From the NCBI GenBank assembly GCA_003635255.1, contig PYJC01000151.1:1-41967 (forward strand): a stretch of 41,967 nucleotides of DNA, given 5' to 3'. Position numbers and translations under genes: made by a program. Positions 26,562 to 35,299 of this stretch are shown here, one piece after another (the first letter of the stretch is position 1; each line of letters begins with the position of its first letter). The notes beneath the pieces were generated by a model. It did not search any database and was not told where the DNA came from. It saw only the letters and a list, made by a program, of their open reading frames with translations. The DNA comes from Candidatus Poribacteria bacterium. Lineage in GTDB: Bacteria; Poribacteria; WGA-4E; WGA-3G.

Positions 26562-28445
26562 ATGAATAGGAATTTTAGGTTGACTTGCAAGCGATTTTCA
26601 AAGTGTGTGCCGTTTTGTCTCGTGACGCTGCTCATATTTCTCGCCCCGCATGCCAACGCGCAAGAACGGTTCTCAGATGCAGTCGGTCCTGTTACCATTC
26701 AAGAAGTAACAGCAATGACCCCGTTAGTAGTGCCGTATATCACATGGGGTGGCGAAGCTGCACTTTTTCATGCTAACGGTGGATTGACGACACAATCCGG
26801 TACGATTATGGCAGAACTCGGAATGAACCTGAAATTGGTGGCGGGTGACAATTTCCAGCAGCAGGTACGCGACTATCTCTCAGGCAAATCCCCTTTCCTA
26901 CGCGGCACGTTTAGAATGATAGCACAAGCAAGCGAAGCCGTGGGTAAAGATGCCCGGACAAAACCGGTTGTTTTCGGGCAGCTGACCTGGTCGGCAGGTG
27001 ACCATTTCGTTGGGCGTTCCACCATTCGGAAAATCTCTGACCTTAGGGGCAAAAAGATCGCTATTCAAAAGGGTGGACCGCACGTTGGGATGCTTTATGA
27101 CATACTGAAGACTGCCCGCCTCTCAAAGTCACAGGTAGAAATTGTCTGGGTAGATGAACTAACGGGTGCGAATGGACCCGCGGAACGTTTCCGAAACGAC
27201 GCAACCATTGCAGGCTGTTTTGTAATAACGCCCGATATGATTGGATTGACAGGCGGTCCTGAGAATACTGGGACCGGTGCTGAAGGTACCGTCAAAGGGG
27301 CGCGGGTCGTCGTCAGTACTGCTACGCTTTCTCGTTCTATTGCTGATGTCTACGCCTGCCGTAAAGATTTTTACGATGCTTACAAACCGCTTGTCGAGCG
27401 TTTTTTCGCTGGCTACCTGAAGGGTGCTGAAGAGGTTGTGGCTCTTAAAAAAGCCTACGAAGCGAGCGGTTCCGCGAAATATACGCAGCTTCTGACGATG
27501 ATGCAAAACATTTATAGTAAAGAGGTGTTACCCACGCTTGAAGAGGACGCACACGGCTTAATCGCGGACTGTACGTTCGTTGGTCAACCCGGAAATATTG
27601 CTTTCTTTAACGATCCGAGTAATACCATCTCAGGCTTTGAAGGCTTCAACAAAGCAGGACTAGACATGGCTGTGAATTGGGGGTTTGCAAGTCAGAGATA
27701 TGCGCTGATTCCGTCTGATTTAAATTTTAACTCGCCAACCTTTAAGAATTTGCTCACGACAACCGTGACAGCTCCTACACAATTGAAACAGACGCGTTTC
27801 AAAAAAGAGACGGTGCGCGCTGAAATTGAATCGTTTAATGAAGATGCGGTACTCGACGAAAAGACGCTCATCTCGTTCACAATCCAATTTGATGCGAACC
27901 AAGACACGTTTAGCGATGCCAAGTACCGAGAAGAATTTGACAGGGTTGTTGAATTGGCTTCAAAATATGGGAATGCTGCCATAGCGATAAAAGGACATAG
28001 CGATCCGTCTCGGACTCTAAGCATATTGGTTAAAACCGGACTCAGTACAGGTATTTTGAAACGGACAGGCACGCGAGGGAACTACAAATATTTTATGGAC
28101 GGTAAGCCTTTTAGCCTGGAAAATACCGCGAACCTGATTCGTCTGATTCAGCAAAAGAAGTTTGACGATGGGAGCAACGTTGAGAGTCCCTACCAAGTGA
28201 TGCGGGCGGCTCTTAAACTGTCCGAGCAGCGAGGGCAAGCGGTGAAACAATCAATTATCAGTTATGCCCGTCGAAAAAACGCGCGTATTGATCCGGATCA
28301 GATCGTGCCAGTAGGTGTCGGAATTAAGGAGCCTGTTATTGCGAAGCCGACGAGTCCTGCGGAGGCAGCAGAAAATCGGCGCGTTGAATTCGCACTGATT
28401 AAAGTTTCAGCGGAAGCGGTTGCAGTCTCTGATTTTGATTTTTAG
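26562..28445 (+). CDS. NitT/TauT-like substrate-binding protein fused to OmpA-like domain (first)
   Basis: The protein has 627 residues. A Sec signal peptide (1-33, cleavage after ANA) is followed by a type II periplasmic binding fold (about 45-400) with ISDLRGKKIAIQKGG, a typical hinge block of NMT1/SsuA-like proteins. Residues about 425-620 form an OmpA-C-like domain (TIQFDANQDTFSDA, IAIKGHSDPS, AAENRRVEFALI) with an insertion of roughly 70 residues in the middle. OmpA-like domains bind peptidoglycan, so this would be a wall-attached ligand sensor rather than a diffusing transporter subunit. No permease or ATPase is beside it. GAGAGG precedes the ATG. The signal-peptide form differs from the TM-anchored second copy. 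Confidence 0.75.
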   Translation: MNRNFRLTCKRFSKCVPFCLVTLLIFLAPHANAQERFSDAVGPVTIQEVTAMTPLVVPYITWGGEAALFHANGGLTTQSGTIMAELGMNLKLVAGDNFQQQVRDYLSGKSPFLRGTFRMIAQASEAVGKDARTKPVVFGQLTWSAGDHFVGRSTIRKISDLRGKKIAIQKGGPHVGMLYDILKTARLSKSQVEIVWVDELTGANGPAERFRNDATIAGCFVITPDMIGLTGGPENTGTGAEGTVKGARVVVSTATLSRSIADVYACRKDFYDAYKPLVERFFAGYLKGAEEVVALKKAYEASGSAKYTQLLTMMQNIYSKEVLPTLEEDAHGLIADCTFVGQPGNIAFFNDPSNTISGFEGFNKAGLDMAVNWGFASQRYALIPSDLNFNSPTFKNLLTTTVTAPTQLKQTRFKKETVRAEIESFNEDAVLDEKTLISFTIQFDANQDTFSDAKYREEFDRVVELASKYGNAAIAIKGHSDPSRTLSILVKTGLSTGILKRTGTRGNYKYFMDGKPFSLENTANLIRLIQQKKFDDGSNVESPYQVMRAALKLSEQRGQAVKQSIISYARRKNARIDPDQIVPVGVGIKEPVIAKPTSPAEAAENRRVEFALIKVSAEAVAVSDFDF

Positions 28446-28446
28446 C

Positions 28447-28573
28447 GGGAATAGCCGTCAGTCGTCAGCCATCAGCCGTCAGAAACAGGAATGCCCGTTG
28501 ATCAACCTGTTTTGCTGACAGCTCGGATGGCTTCCAAAAGTTGACGGTTACATGACATAGATAGGTACTTTTC
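28447..28573. repeat. Iterated intergenic repeat between the fusion protein and vWA gene
   Basis: GCCGTCAGTCGTCAGCCATCAGCCGTCAGAAAC (28453-28485) is a run of TCAGCCA/TCAGTCG units. Later parts contain GCTGACAGC and the end ACTTTTCATG, whose ATG starts the vWA gene. The ending matches the copies at 36195-36205 and 35280-35288. Confidence 0.55.
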
Positions 28574-29512
28574 ATGAAACGTATTATAACCGCCAACTCC
28601 AGTTTGCTATTTATTTTTCTACTGAGTTTGCTTGTCTTTGGTCTCCAGATTTGCAGTGCTGATGATGACATTCATAAAGATAACATCGTCGTAATTCTTG
28701 ACGCTTCTGGTTCAATGCAGGACAAGTTTAGTGGAGACCGAACGAAATCAAAGATGGAAGCAGCGAAAGCAGCACTACAAGAGGTCCTGGCAAATATCCC
28801 CGACGACACACAGATCGGCTTGCTGGTGTTTAGCGGTGCTAACATCTCTAACGAATGGGTGTACCCGTTGGGACCCAAGGATACGCAAAAACTGGTAACA
28901 GCGATTCATTTACCACAACCCAGCGGCGATACACCTCTGGGGAAATATATCCGAATCGGGGCGAACCGTCTCCTTGAACAACGGGAAAGACAGTATAACT
29001 ATGGAAACTACCGGTTGTTAGTTGTTACAGATGGCGAGGCTTCAGATGCCGACAAAGTCAAGCACTATACGCCTGAAATCCTCAATCGGCAGATCCGCAT
29101 TGATGTTATCGGCGTTGACATGAAAACCGATCACATGTTGGCAAAGGTCGTAGACAGTTACCGTAAAGCAGATAATCCGGGGGAACTGGTGGCGGCAGTC
29201 TCGCAAATTCTTGCTGAAACGGGTGATACGGGGACGGATGTCGGTGGAGAAGATGCTTTTGAATACATCGCACCGCTTTCACCAGAAATTGCTGCTGATT
29301 TGATTCAGCGGCTGACGACACCGCCGAGTAATACGTCAATCGCTGTAAAGCCTATGGAGACAACACGACCACGAACGACAACACCGAGCACATCGAGCAA
29401 GACTCCAACACCACAGCAACAGGGTCCTGGAAACCAAGGCACCTTATGGTTTGTTGTGATTCTGATTGCGCTATCCGTTATCGGTTTCTTGATTTTCAGA
29501 AATAGGAAATAG
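28574..29512 (+). CDS. Type I membrane protein with periplasmic vWA domain
   Basis: The protein has 312 residues. A signal peptide (1-29, ICSA then DDD) is followed by a vWA domain (about 37-215) with MIDAS DASGSM, a threonine in GDTPLG and the aspartate of VVTDGEASD. A Thr/Pro-rich linker (about 255-285) leads to a C-terminal TM helix (291-307) and a short basic tail. This places a metal-dependent adhesion domain in the periplasm. It sits between two binding-protein/OmpA fusions, ending 5 bases before the second, so all three probably act in one complex. The ATG is the end of a repeat; no Shine-Dalgarno is clear. Confidence 0.82.
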   Translation: MKRIITANSSLLFIFLLSLLVFGLQICSADDDIHKDNIVVILDASGSMQDKFSGDRTKSKMEAAKAALQEVLANIPDDTQIGLLVFSGANISNEWVYPLGPKDTQKLVTAIHLPQPSGDTPLGKYIRIGANRLLEQRERQYNYGNYRLLVVTDGEASDADKVKHYTPEILNRQIRIDVIGVDMKTDHMLAKVVDSYRKADNPGELVAAVSQILAETGDTGTDVGGEDAFEYIAPLSPEIAADLIQRLTTPPSNTSIAVKPMETTRPRTTTPSTSSKTPTPQQQGPGNQGTLWFVVILIALSVIGFLIFRNRK

Positions 29513-29517
29513 TAACT

Positions 29518-31113
29518 ATGGACGCTGGAAAGAAAAAACGCCTAATCATCGCGGCAGCAAGCTGGCTGATTATCATCGGGGTAATCGGATTAGTTTATAA
29601 GTTTGTTGTTGAACCGTGGCTCCGAGGCGATCTCGTTAAAGAGACGAGCACACAACGGTATGCGCACACTATCAAAGTTGCACATGATTCGTTTCCGGGG
29701 TATGCGATACTCCGCTCTCCTGCTGTTCAGAATCTCCTTGATCGCCAAGGGGTTAAACTGACGTTTGTTGACGATAAAGCCGACTACGTCGGTAGGGCAC
29801 GCGCCTTGAAAAGTGGTAAGGTTCAGATGGCGGTTTTCACGATCGACGCCTACCTCAAGGCGGGGAGCGTGATCGGTGAATTTCCGGGTTCAATTGTTCT
29901 CGTGATTGATGAATCGAAAGGTGCCGATGCGATTGTTGCGTATAAGCGAGGCGTTCCACAAATACCGAATTTGAGTAATCCGCGGGCGCGCATTGTGCTG
30001 ACCCCCGATTCACCGAGTGAAACGCTCGCCCGAATTATGATTAATAAGATGAGCCTTCCGAGTCTGCCCTCTTCGTGGGCAGTCGAGACTAACGGTGCTG
30101 AAGATGCTTACAAGCAACTGAAGTCCGCCGACCCAGATGAGCCGTACGCCTATGTTATCTGGGAACCCTACGTGACGAAAGCACTCGCTATTGAAGGTGT
30201 TCATCTGCTGTTAGATAGTTCAAAACTGAAAGGTTATATCGTTGATGTGTTAGTCGTTCAGCGTGGATTTCTGGATTCGCAACGTGAACTTGTCACACAT
30301 GTTGTCCAGGCGTATCTCCGTGCAAACTATGACTACAATAATCAACCCGATGGGTTAGCCTCCTTAATTCAAGCAGATGCAAAGAAGTATGGCGACTCGC
30401 TGAACCGAAATGAGACGGATAAACTGGTGAAGGGCATTGAATGGCGGAACACGGTTGAGAATTACGCGCATTTCGGAGTGATTCCTGCCACGGAGGCAAA
30501 AGGGACAGAGAGACTCGAAGCGATGATCGCTAAAATTGTGCAAGTGCTGGTGCAGACGAATTCAATCTCTGTCGATCCGGTGTCAGGCAATTATGAGCAG
30601 CTATTCTTTGAAGGTATTTTGCGCTCACTCCACCACGATAAGTTCCACCCGGGTATGTTGAACGCAAGTAGTAACGATGGATTAGACGGTATCTTTGTCG
30701 ATTCAACACCGATGGAACAGGTTCGCGAAGAGGCTTCACTCAATCCGCTTTCCGATGCAAACTGGAATGCGCTTGCGCCTGTTGCGGCGATGAAAGTTGA
30801 ACCGATCCAATTCGGACGCGGGAATGCTCGGATTCTTCCGGGTAGCAAACGTGCGTTGCAAGAACTTGCTGCAAATCTGAAATCGTTCCCACAATACTAT
30901 CTTCGAGTCGTAGGACACACGCGTCAGGAAGGGGATCCAGCGGCGAACCGGGTCCTTGCTTTACAACGTGCAGAGGCAGCGGCAGCGTCTTTGAGAAACT
31001 TCGGCATCGCAAACCATCGTATCCGCGCCATTGCAAGTAATAAAACCTCCACTCAGATGCGGGGTGCAGCGGCACAAAGCGTTACATTCGAGCTTCTCGG
31101 TAAGCCGTATTAG
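29518..31113 (+). CDS. NitT/TauT-like substrate-binding domain fused to OmpA-like domain, TM-anchored (second)
   Basis: The protein has 531 residues. An uncleaved N-terminal TM helix (about 9-31) anchors it. A type II binding-protein fold follows (about 48-390: IKVAHDSFPGYAIL, MAVFTIDAYLKAG, AYVIWEPYVTKAL, VVQRGFLDSQ), the NitT/TauT/ABC-substrate pattern in which SFPGYA and the two-lobe hinge form the ligand site. Residues about 415-531 are OmpA-C-like: VEPIQFGRGNARIL, YLRVVGHTRQEGD and NRVLALQRAEAAAASL. So it ties the inner membrane to peptidoglycan while sensing a small ligand. It lies 5 bases after the vWA gene. No transporter partners are present. Confidence 0.8.
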   Translation: MDAGKKKRLIIAAASWLIIIGVIGLVYKFVVEPWLRGDLVKETSTQRYAHTIKVAHDSFPGYAILRSPAVQNLLDRQGVKLTFVDDKADYVGRARALKSGKVQMAVFTIDAYLKAGSVIGEFPGSIVLVIDESKGADAIVAYKRGVPQIPNLSNPRARIVLTPDSPSETLARIMINKMSLPSLPSSWAVETNGAEDAYKQLKSADPDEPYAYVIWEPYVTKALAIEGVHLLLDSSKLKGYIVDVLVVQRGFLDSQRELVTHVVQAYLRANYDYNNQPDGLASLIQADAKKYGDSLNRNETDKLVKGIEWRNTVENYAHFGVIPATEAKGTERLEAMIAKIVQVLVQTNSISVDPVSGNYEQLFFEGILRSLHHDKFHPGMLNASSNDGLDGIFVDSTPMEQVREEASLNPLSDANWNALAPVAAMKVEPIQFGRGNARILPGSKRALQELAANLKSFPQYYLRVVGHTRQEGDPAANRVLALQRAEAAAASLRNFGIANHRIRAIASNKTSTQMRGAAAQSVTFELLGKPY

Positions 31114-31171
31114 GACCAATTTAGAGCCTTTTAGGATACCGGACACCTTCCCCGAAAGAACCCCAAATCAC

Positions 31172-31201
31172 TTGACACCCAATAGAAATCCGTGCTAAAC
31201 T
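31172..31201 (+). promoter_or_regulatory. Sigma-70-type promoter for the coiled-coil membrane protein gene
   Basis: TTGACA at 31172-31177 and TAAACT at 31196-31201 are 18 bp apart, about 70 bases before the TTG start at 31279. Confidence 0.6.
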
Positions 31202-31278
31202 TTTAACCAACAGTATGGCGAATGTGCGCGCTCACAACGCGAACTAACGAAGACTTTCTGTAGGGTCGGTGAAAAAAA

Positions 31279-32064
31279 TTGATTGATCGGAAATTGTTTC
31301 GGAAGAAATTCCTACTCCATCTTCTTGGCAATTCTTACGTTATCTTTCCTTTTGTTGCGGGCGGCTCTCTTGCTTTCGCATCTTGGGTATTCAATTTAGA
31401 ACCGAAGATCCTCTATCTATTTGGTAGCGCGATTCTCAGTGTTTTAGTGCCTATCGGGACCTTGATTAGTAAGTGGGCAACTGGTACAGACGATATAGCT
31501 AAACAGGTTCACAATGAGATTCTTCAGGAAGTCCAACACAAACAAGAGGCAGAACTGAACACTTTACATCAACAACTTGCAGCCGATGGTGATGCGCGAA
31601 CAGAGACGATGCTTGGAGAACTTCGCGCCTTGCACACCTCGTTTCAGGAGGAAGCAGGTGGCGATGGATGGATGGGGACACTCCCGATTACCGTCAGAGC
31701 CGACATGACTGACAAAGTTTCTGAACTCTTTACACAAGCAGTGGAGTGTTTGAAAGACACGCTTAAAATGCATCAAAAATCGACGGGTACACAGTTAGGA
31801 ACAACCGTCAAAGATGTGCTTCAACAACATCGCGAACAACAGATTAAAGACGTTCAGCAGACGATTGTCCAACTCTCACATCTCTATGCGCGGGTATTAA
31901 CGCTCAACCCTGAAAGCGATGAGACAGAACTGACCCGTCTCCGCGCTGAACTCGATGAAAGCCTCATGTTTGCGAAACAGGTTGATGCAAAGATACGTGA
32001 ATTAACGCCGTCAGAAGATTATGCCGCACCTCAAATAGAAGATAAAGAATATCAGGAAAAATAG
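31279..32064 (+). CDS. Two-TM coiled-coil membrane protein
   Basis: The protein has 261 residues from a TTG start (no in-frame ATG nearby; GGTG lies 7 bases upstream). Two TM helices occupy about residues 18-38 and 43-64. The remainder is soluble and strongly helical, with heptad-like stretches at about 80-125 and 155-250 rich in Gln, Glu and Leu, so it likely forms a cytosolic coiled coil. The arrangement is like XpaC-type proteins, which in other bacteria accompany TelA and binding-protein/OmpA genes, but I see no decisive family motif. It is followed by an unknown gene 17 bases on and likely forms a transcription unit with it. Confidence 0.65.
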   Translation: MIDRKLFRKKFLLHLLGNSYVIFPFVAGGSLAFASWVFNLEPKILYLFGSAILSVLVPIGTLISKWATGTDDIAKQVHNEILQEVQHKQEAELNTLHQQLAADGDARTETMLGELRALHTSFQEEAGGDGWMGTLPITVRADMTDKVSELFTQAVECLKDTLKMHQKSTGTQLGTTVKDVLQQHREQQIKDVQQTIVQLSHLYARVLTLNPESDETELTRLRAELDESLMFAKQVDAKIRELTPSEDYAAPQIEDKEYQEK

Positions 32065-32081
32065 AGCAAAGGACGAAATTT

Positions 32082-33890
32082 ATGACGTCATACACATGGC
32101 ACTACGATAACATCCCGAGCAGTTGGGAGCCTGTTTTAGAACGTTTGAAGAAATTTGAAACGCTCGCACAGCAAATTAGCAAAGCAAAAAAGGAACAAAA
32201 AACAGATTTATCCGAAACACTTAAAACGTTCTATACACATCACGATGCGTTGATGACAGATACCCGTGCCCGCTTGCGACACGCGCCGACGCACTATGAT
32301 GATGAGGCGACTTTAGATGCTGCTTTTGTTGAGGCTGTCTGGCTGTCTATTGAACACTATCCGGCGTTAGTGCATCATCCAGAAATCGAAAATTTAGATA
32401 CCGCTGGTTCTAAAATTTTTACACTCTTTACCCCTGATGCTCCAGCAACACCGGGCAAACGAGAATCCTTAAAAACCCAACTTCAACGCGCATTCGACTT
32501 AGACTCAGAAACAGTAGATAAACTCAACAGACAACTGTCCATACGGACGAGTCCCCTCCAGCATCGGCATCAAATTATGGAGAGTTTAGAGACTCGTTTT
32601 AATCTGGTGTCTGATAACCCACAACTCGACGCAGATATCCTACAACTTTTTCGGTCTTTATACCCGGGTGCTCCGTTTGTAGCAGGCGAGGTAAAATTGG
32701 TGAAAACGTCCTCGGCACTCTATTTTTGTCTCCCAACTGAACCGCAGGAAAAGGCACAAGCATCAAATATCTCCGCAGATGAACGAAGTAAAGCACACAA
32801 AACGTCACAACGTCCGACAGCGTATTATGAAAAATTTCTCCGAAAAATCTGGGAGGTTGAACCGTTTGCCCATTTCCCTGTGTTCGGCACTTTTAACGCG
32901 GAAAATCTAGACTTAACCTTTCGGCAGAAGATTGCCGCCGATACTGAATTGTCTTTGGAATTGGTCACGTCAACACTGACGCGGATGGTTGGTGTTCTTC
33001 CTTTAGCCGAACTTGACAAATATCTAATCCACGATACCTGGGGACACCAGTGGCAGGAAAGTCTGCTCGATTTTGAGGAACCGTATACGGCATTAACGCT
33101 GTTTAAACGTCCATTATCGCTAACGGAGACGGCATCGGTCTTCGGAGAACAGACTTCTTTTGCTGATACATTCATCAAAACTAAGGCGGGAACAATAGCA
33201 CTTGATTCAGAAAAACTTCAGCAATTTATAGATGCGGAATTGTACGAACGGGCAATCATCGCTTTTACGCCGATTCTCGCGGAAATGTTAGCGGATGTGG
33301 TAGAATATAAGTTCTTAGAACTATACCCTGAACGAGAACATCTATTGCCGAGTTCTTCGTTACTTAAAGCGTTTCCGAGCAAACTGGATTTGACGCTCGT
33401 AGATCTGCGGACTTGCTTCGTCCATGCCTCTGAAGTCTTCCAAAACTGGGTCACCTCTGAATCGACGCAACAACAATTACACAAGGAAATTTGTGAGAAA
33501 CTTGATATTCCAGACAAGGCAACAAAACACAAGGAACTCTCACACGTTCTGAGTGCTGCGGTCGAACTCTGTAAGGCGCAGCTTCTCTCCTTCTACCAAC
33601 CCGAATGGACATGGGAAACAGTAAAGATCGGGGAAGATGGTGCTTTAAAACTGAATGCGTTTAGTTTCGCAGCATTGAATTTTCTCCGAATCCACACTGC
33701 ACTTATTCAGACGTACGAAGATCTCTCACAGATTGATGTCCCGTATGGCTTCAAAGATATTCTGGTATTAGCGATGGGGACGTTTTTTGAAAGGCAGCCA
33801 CAGGAGAATATATGGCGACTGGATAGTTTTTTGATGGAAGCGTTTCTGCCGCGTTGGGAAAAATTGGCTGCTACGGATTCGAGCATTTGA
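32082..33890 (+). CDS. Unknown 602-residue cytosolic protein
   Basis: I do not recognise this family. The protein has no signal peptide or TM segment. It looks helical overall, with charged helices at the N-terminus (about 18-60) and long amphipathic helices across 400-602. A central region has a notable IHDTWGHQWQESL block (His/Trp-rich), and residues 220-262 form a Lys/Gln/Ser-rich linker. Coding looks genuine: it is long, with ordinary codon use and close spacing (17 bases) to the coiled-coil membrane gene. It is probably a cytosolic partner of that protein. Enzymatic motifs were not found. Confidence 0.7.
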   Translation: MTSYTWHYDNIPSSWEPVLERLKKFETLAQQISKAKKEQKTDLSETLKTFYTHHDALMTDTRARLRHAPTHYDDEATLDAAFVEAVWLSIEHYPALVHHPEIENLDTAGSKIFTLFTPDAPATPGKRESLKTQLQRAFDLDSETVDKLNRQLSIRTSPLQHRHQIMESLETRFNLVSDNPQLDADILQLFRSLYPGAPFVAGEVKLVKTSSALYFCLPTEPQEKAQASNISADERSKAHKTSQRPTAYYEKFLRKIWEVEPFAHFPVFGTFNAENLDLTFRQKIAADTELSLELVTSTLTRMVGVLPLAELDKYLIHDTWGHQWQESLLDFEEPYTALTLFKRPLSLTETASVFGEQTSFADTFIKTKAGTIALDSEKLQQFIDAELYERAIIAFTPILAEMLADVVEYKFLELYPEREHLLPSSSLLKAFPSKLDLTLVDLRTCFVHASEVFQNWVTSESTQQQLHKEICEKLDIPDKATKHKELSHVLSAAVELCKAQLLSFYQPEWTWETVKIGEDGALKLNAFSFAALNFLRIHTALIQTYEDLSQIDVPYGFKDILVLAMGTFFERQPQENIWRLDSFLMEAFLPRWEKLAATDSSI

Positions 33891-33956
33891 ATAGAAATGA
33901 ACGTCGTGTACAGTCTGATACGACAAGATACGACAAGTAGGAACATTTACGACGAA

Positions 33957-35288
33957 TCACCCTTGTAGATGTAAAAGCAATTTTTCGCGGAGGCGTTCAT
34001 AAGCGAGAGTCGCACCAGCAATGTTGCCTGCAGCCGGTCCTATCTGAAGTTGTGCGATGGTGCCGGAGCCGAAGAGGTTCTGGATCGGATGGAGTTGTAA
34101 ATCGCTATCAAGGCATGGTAGACCTCGGACAAGTGGGATCTGGTGTTGTGTGATCAATTCCTTTAGAAATCGGTAACGACGAAGGTTGAATTGATATCCT
34201 GTCGCTAAGATGACGCGAGACACATCGGCAATAGTGTCTCGCGTCGTTTCAATTTGTAGTCCTTGTGCCGACGGATATTTTTTCATCTCGACGATATTAT
34301 GGATACAGGTTTGCGGATAGAGTTTAATGTTTGGCGCATCCATTAACGCTTCCATAATATCCGGTGTAATACTCCCCTCACCCCTGTTTTGCTGGATTAT
34401 CTCGTAACGTCGCTGAAAATTTGCCTCGTCTGCAAATTCCGAGAGTGCCTTGGGACCTAACCACACCGGCGGAAAATCGAACTGTTCTGTTTTCAACGGC
34501 TTCCGAGCAATCAGTACTACATCATGTCCGCGCTCGCTGAGACTCTTTGCGAGTGTTCCTGCTGTTAATCCACCCCCAACAACGACAATTCTTGCTGGCG
34601 AAGTTCCAAATTCTTGCGACACAGAAAATTGGGATGCGTGTAAAATCCTGTCGGGGTATAGACACTGCCATCGCATGAACCCGGGTGGTATGTAAGCACA
34701 ATCGTCCGTTCCGATGGCAAGGATCACACAGCGACTCCGAAATCCTTGATTGTTAGTTGAGATTAATCGGAACGGGAATTTGCCAGAACCTTTGTCCCAC
34801 CGTAATTTTGCGACTTCAAACTGATAATAGACGCGGTGCTCCCTCAGTTCAGCAAGTGCATCGTTACAGAAGTCCCAAAAGAGTGGGGTGGAAGGTTGTG
34901 AGTATGGAGGTGCGAGTTCACTCGTTCGGTTGTGGCGTTCTGCGTATTCAACGATACCGAGTGCATCGTGGGAAATGTGGTGAACAGCGGGTGAACGGAG
35001 AAATGTCATGCCTTGGCGTTTTGTTTTGTCTCGCCATTGCGTGAGCGGTTGCGGGTGCCGATCGACAATAGCGAGCTGTTTTGCTGCTGTCGGCATTTCG
35101 CGGAGCAGTCGCAGTGCAATAGACACGCCGTGTATTCCGCCACCGACAATGGTAATTGGGATGTTGCGATGGGCGAGAATGGCTGTCGGCTTTCGGCTTT
35201 CGGCTTTCAGCAAGAAGATTTTGGATTTAGCAGATTCCTCTTCTACTGACCGCTGATGGCTGATGGCTGATGGCTGATAACTCTTCAT
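33957..35288 (-). CDS. FAD/NAD(P)-binding oxidoreductase with repeat-derived N-terminus
   Basis: The protein has 443 residues. The first Rossmann fold starts only at residue 44 (ITIVGGGIHG, 45-54). A second is at RIVVVGGGLTAGTLA, and VILATGYQFN and the terminal LFGSGTIAQLQIGPAAGN are those of NAD(P)/FAD monooxygenase-like enzymes resembling the lysine/ornithine N-hydroxylase group. LRSPAVHHIS is another block typical of the FAD-NAD(P)-binding family. The first 36 residues are translated from an intergenic-type repeat (MKSYQPSAISHQ..., LLKAESRKPTA) and have no counterpart in the fold. The ATG is 11 bases after the stop of the upstream gene, so coupled translation is likely. No in-frame ATG lies between the repeat and the Rossmann fold. 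Confidence 0.75.
   Translation of the reverse strand: MKSYQPSAISHQRSVEEESAKSKIFLLKAESRKPTAILAHRNIPITIVGGGIHGVSIALRLLREMPTAAKQLAIVDRHPQPLTQWRDKTKRQGMTFLRSPAVHHISHDALGIVEYAERHNRTSELAPPYSQPSTPLFWDFCNDALAELREHRVYYQFEVAKLRWDKGSGKFPFRLISTNNQGFRSRCVILAIGTDDCAYIPPGFMRWQCLYPDRILHASQFSVSQEFGTSPARIVVVGGGLTAGTLAKSLSERGHDVVLIARKPLKTEQFDFPPVWLGPKALSEFADEANFQRRYEIIQQNRGEGSITPDIMEALMDAPNIKLYPQTCIHNIVEMKKYPSAQGLQIETTRDTIADVSRVILATGYQFNLRRYRFLKELITQHQIPLVRGLPCLDSDLQLHPIQNLFGSGTIAQLQIGPAAGNIAGATLAYERLREKLLLHLQG
35183..35288. repeat. Iterated repeat element covering the start of the FAD oxidoreductase gene
   Basis: Plus-strand view: TCGGCTTTCGGCTTTCGGCTTTCAG (35187-35210), a spacer, then GCTGATGGCTGATGGCTGATGGCTGATAACTCTTCAT (35252-35288). 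The last three bases are the complement of the ATG. It is homologous in layout to the copy at 36104-36205. Confidence 0.75.
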
Positions 35289-35299
35289 TAGACAGAAGA

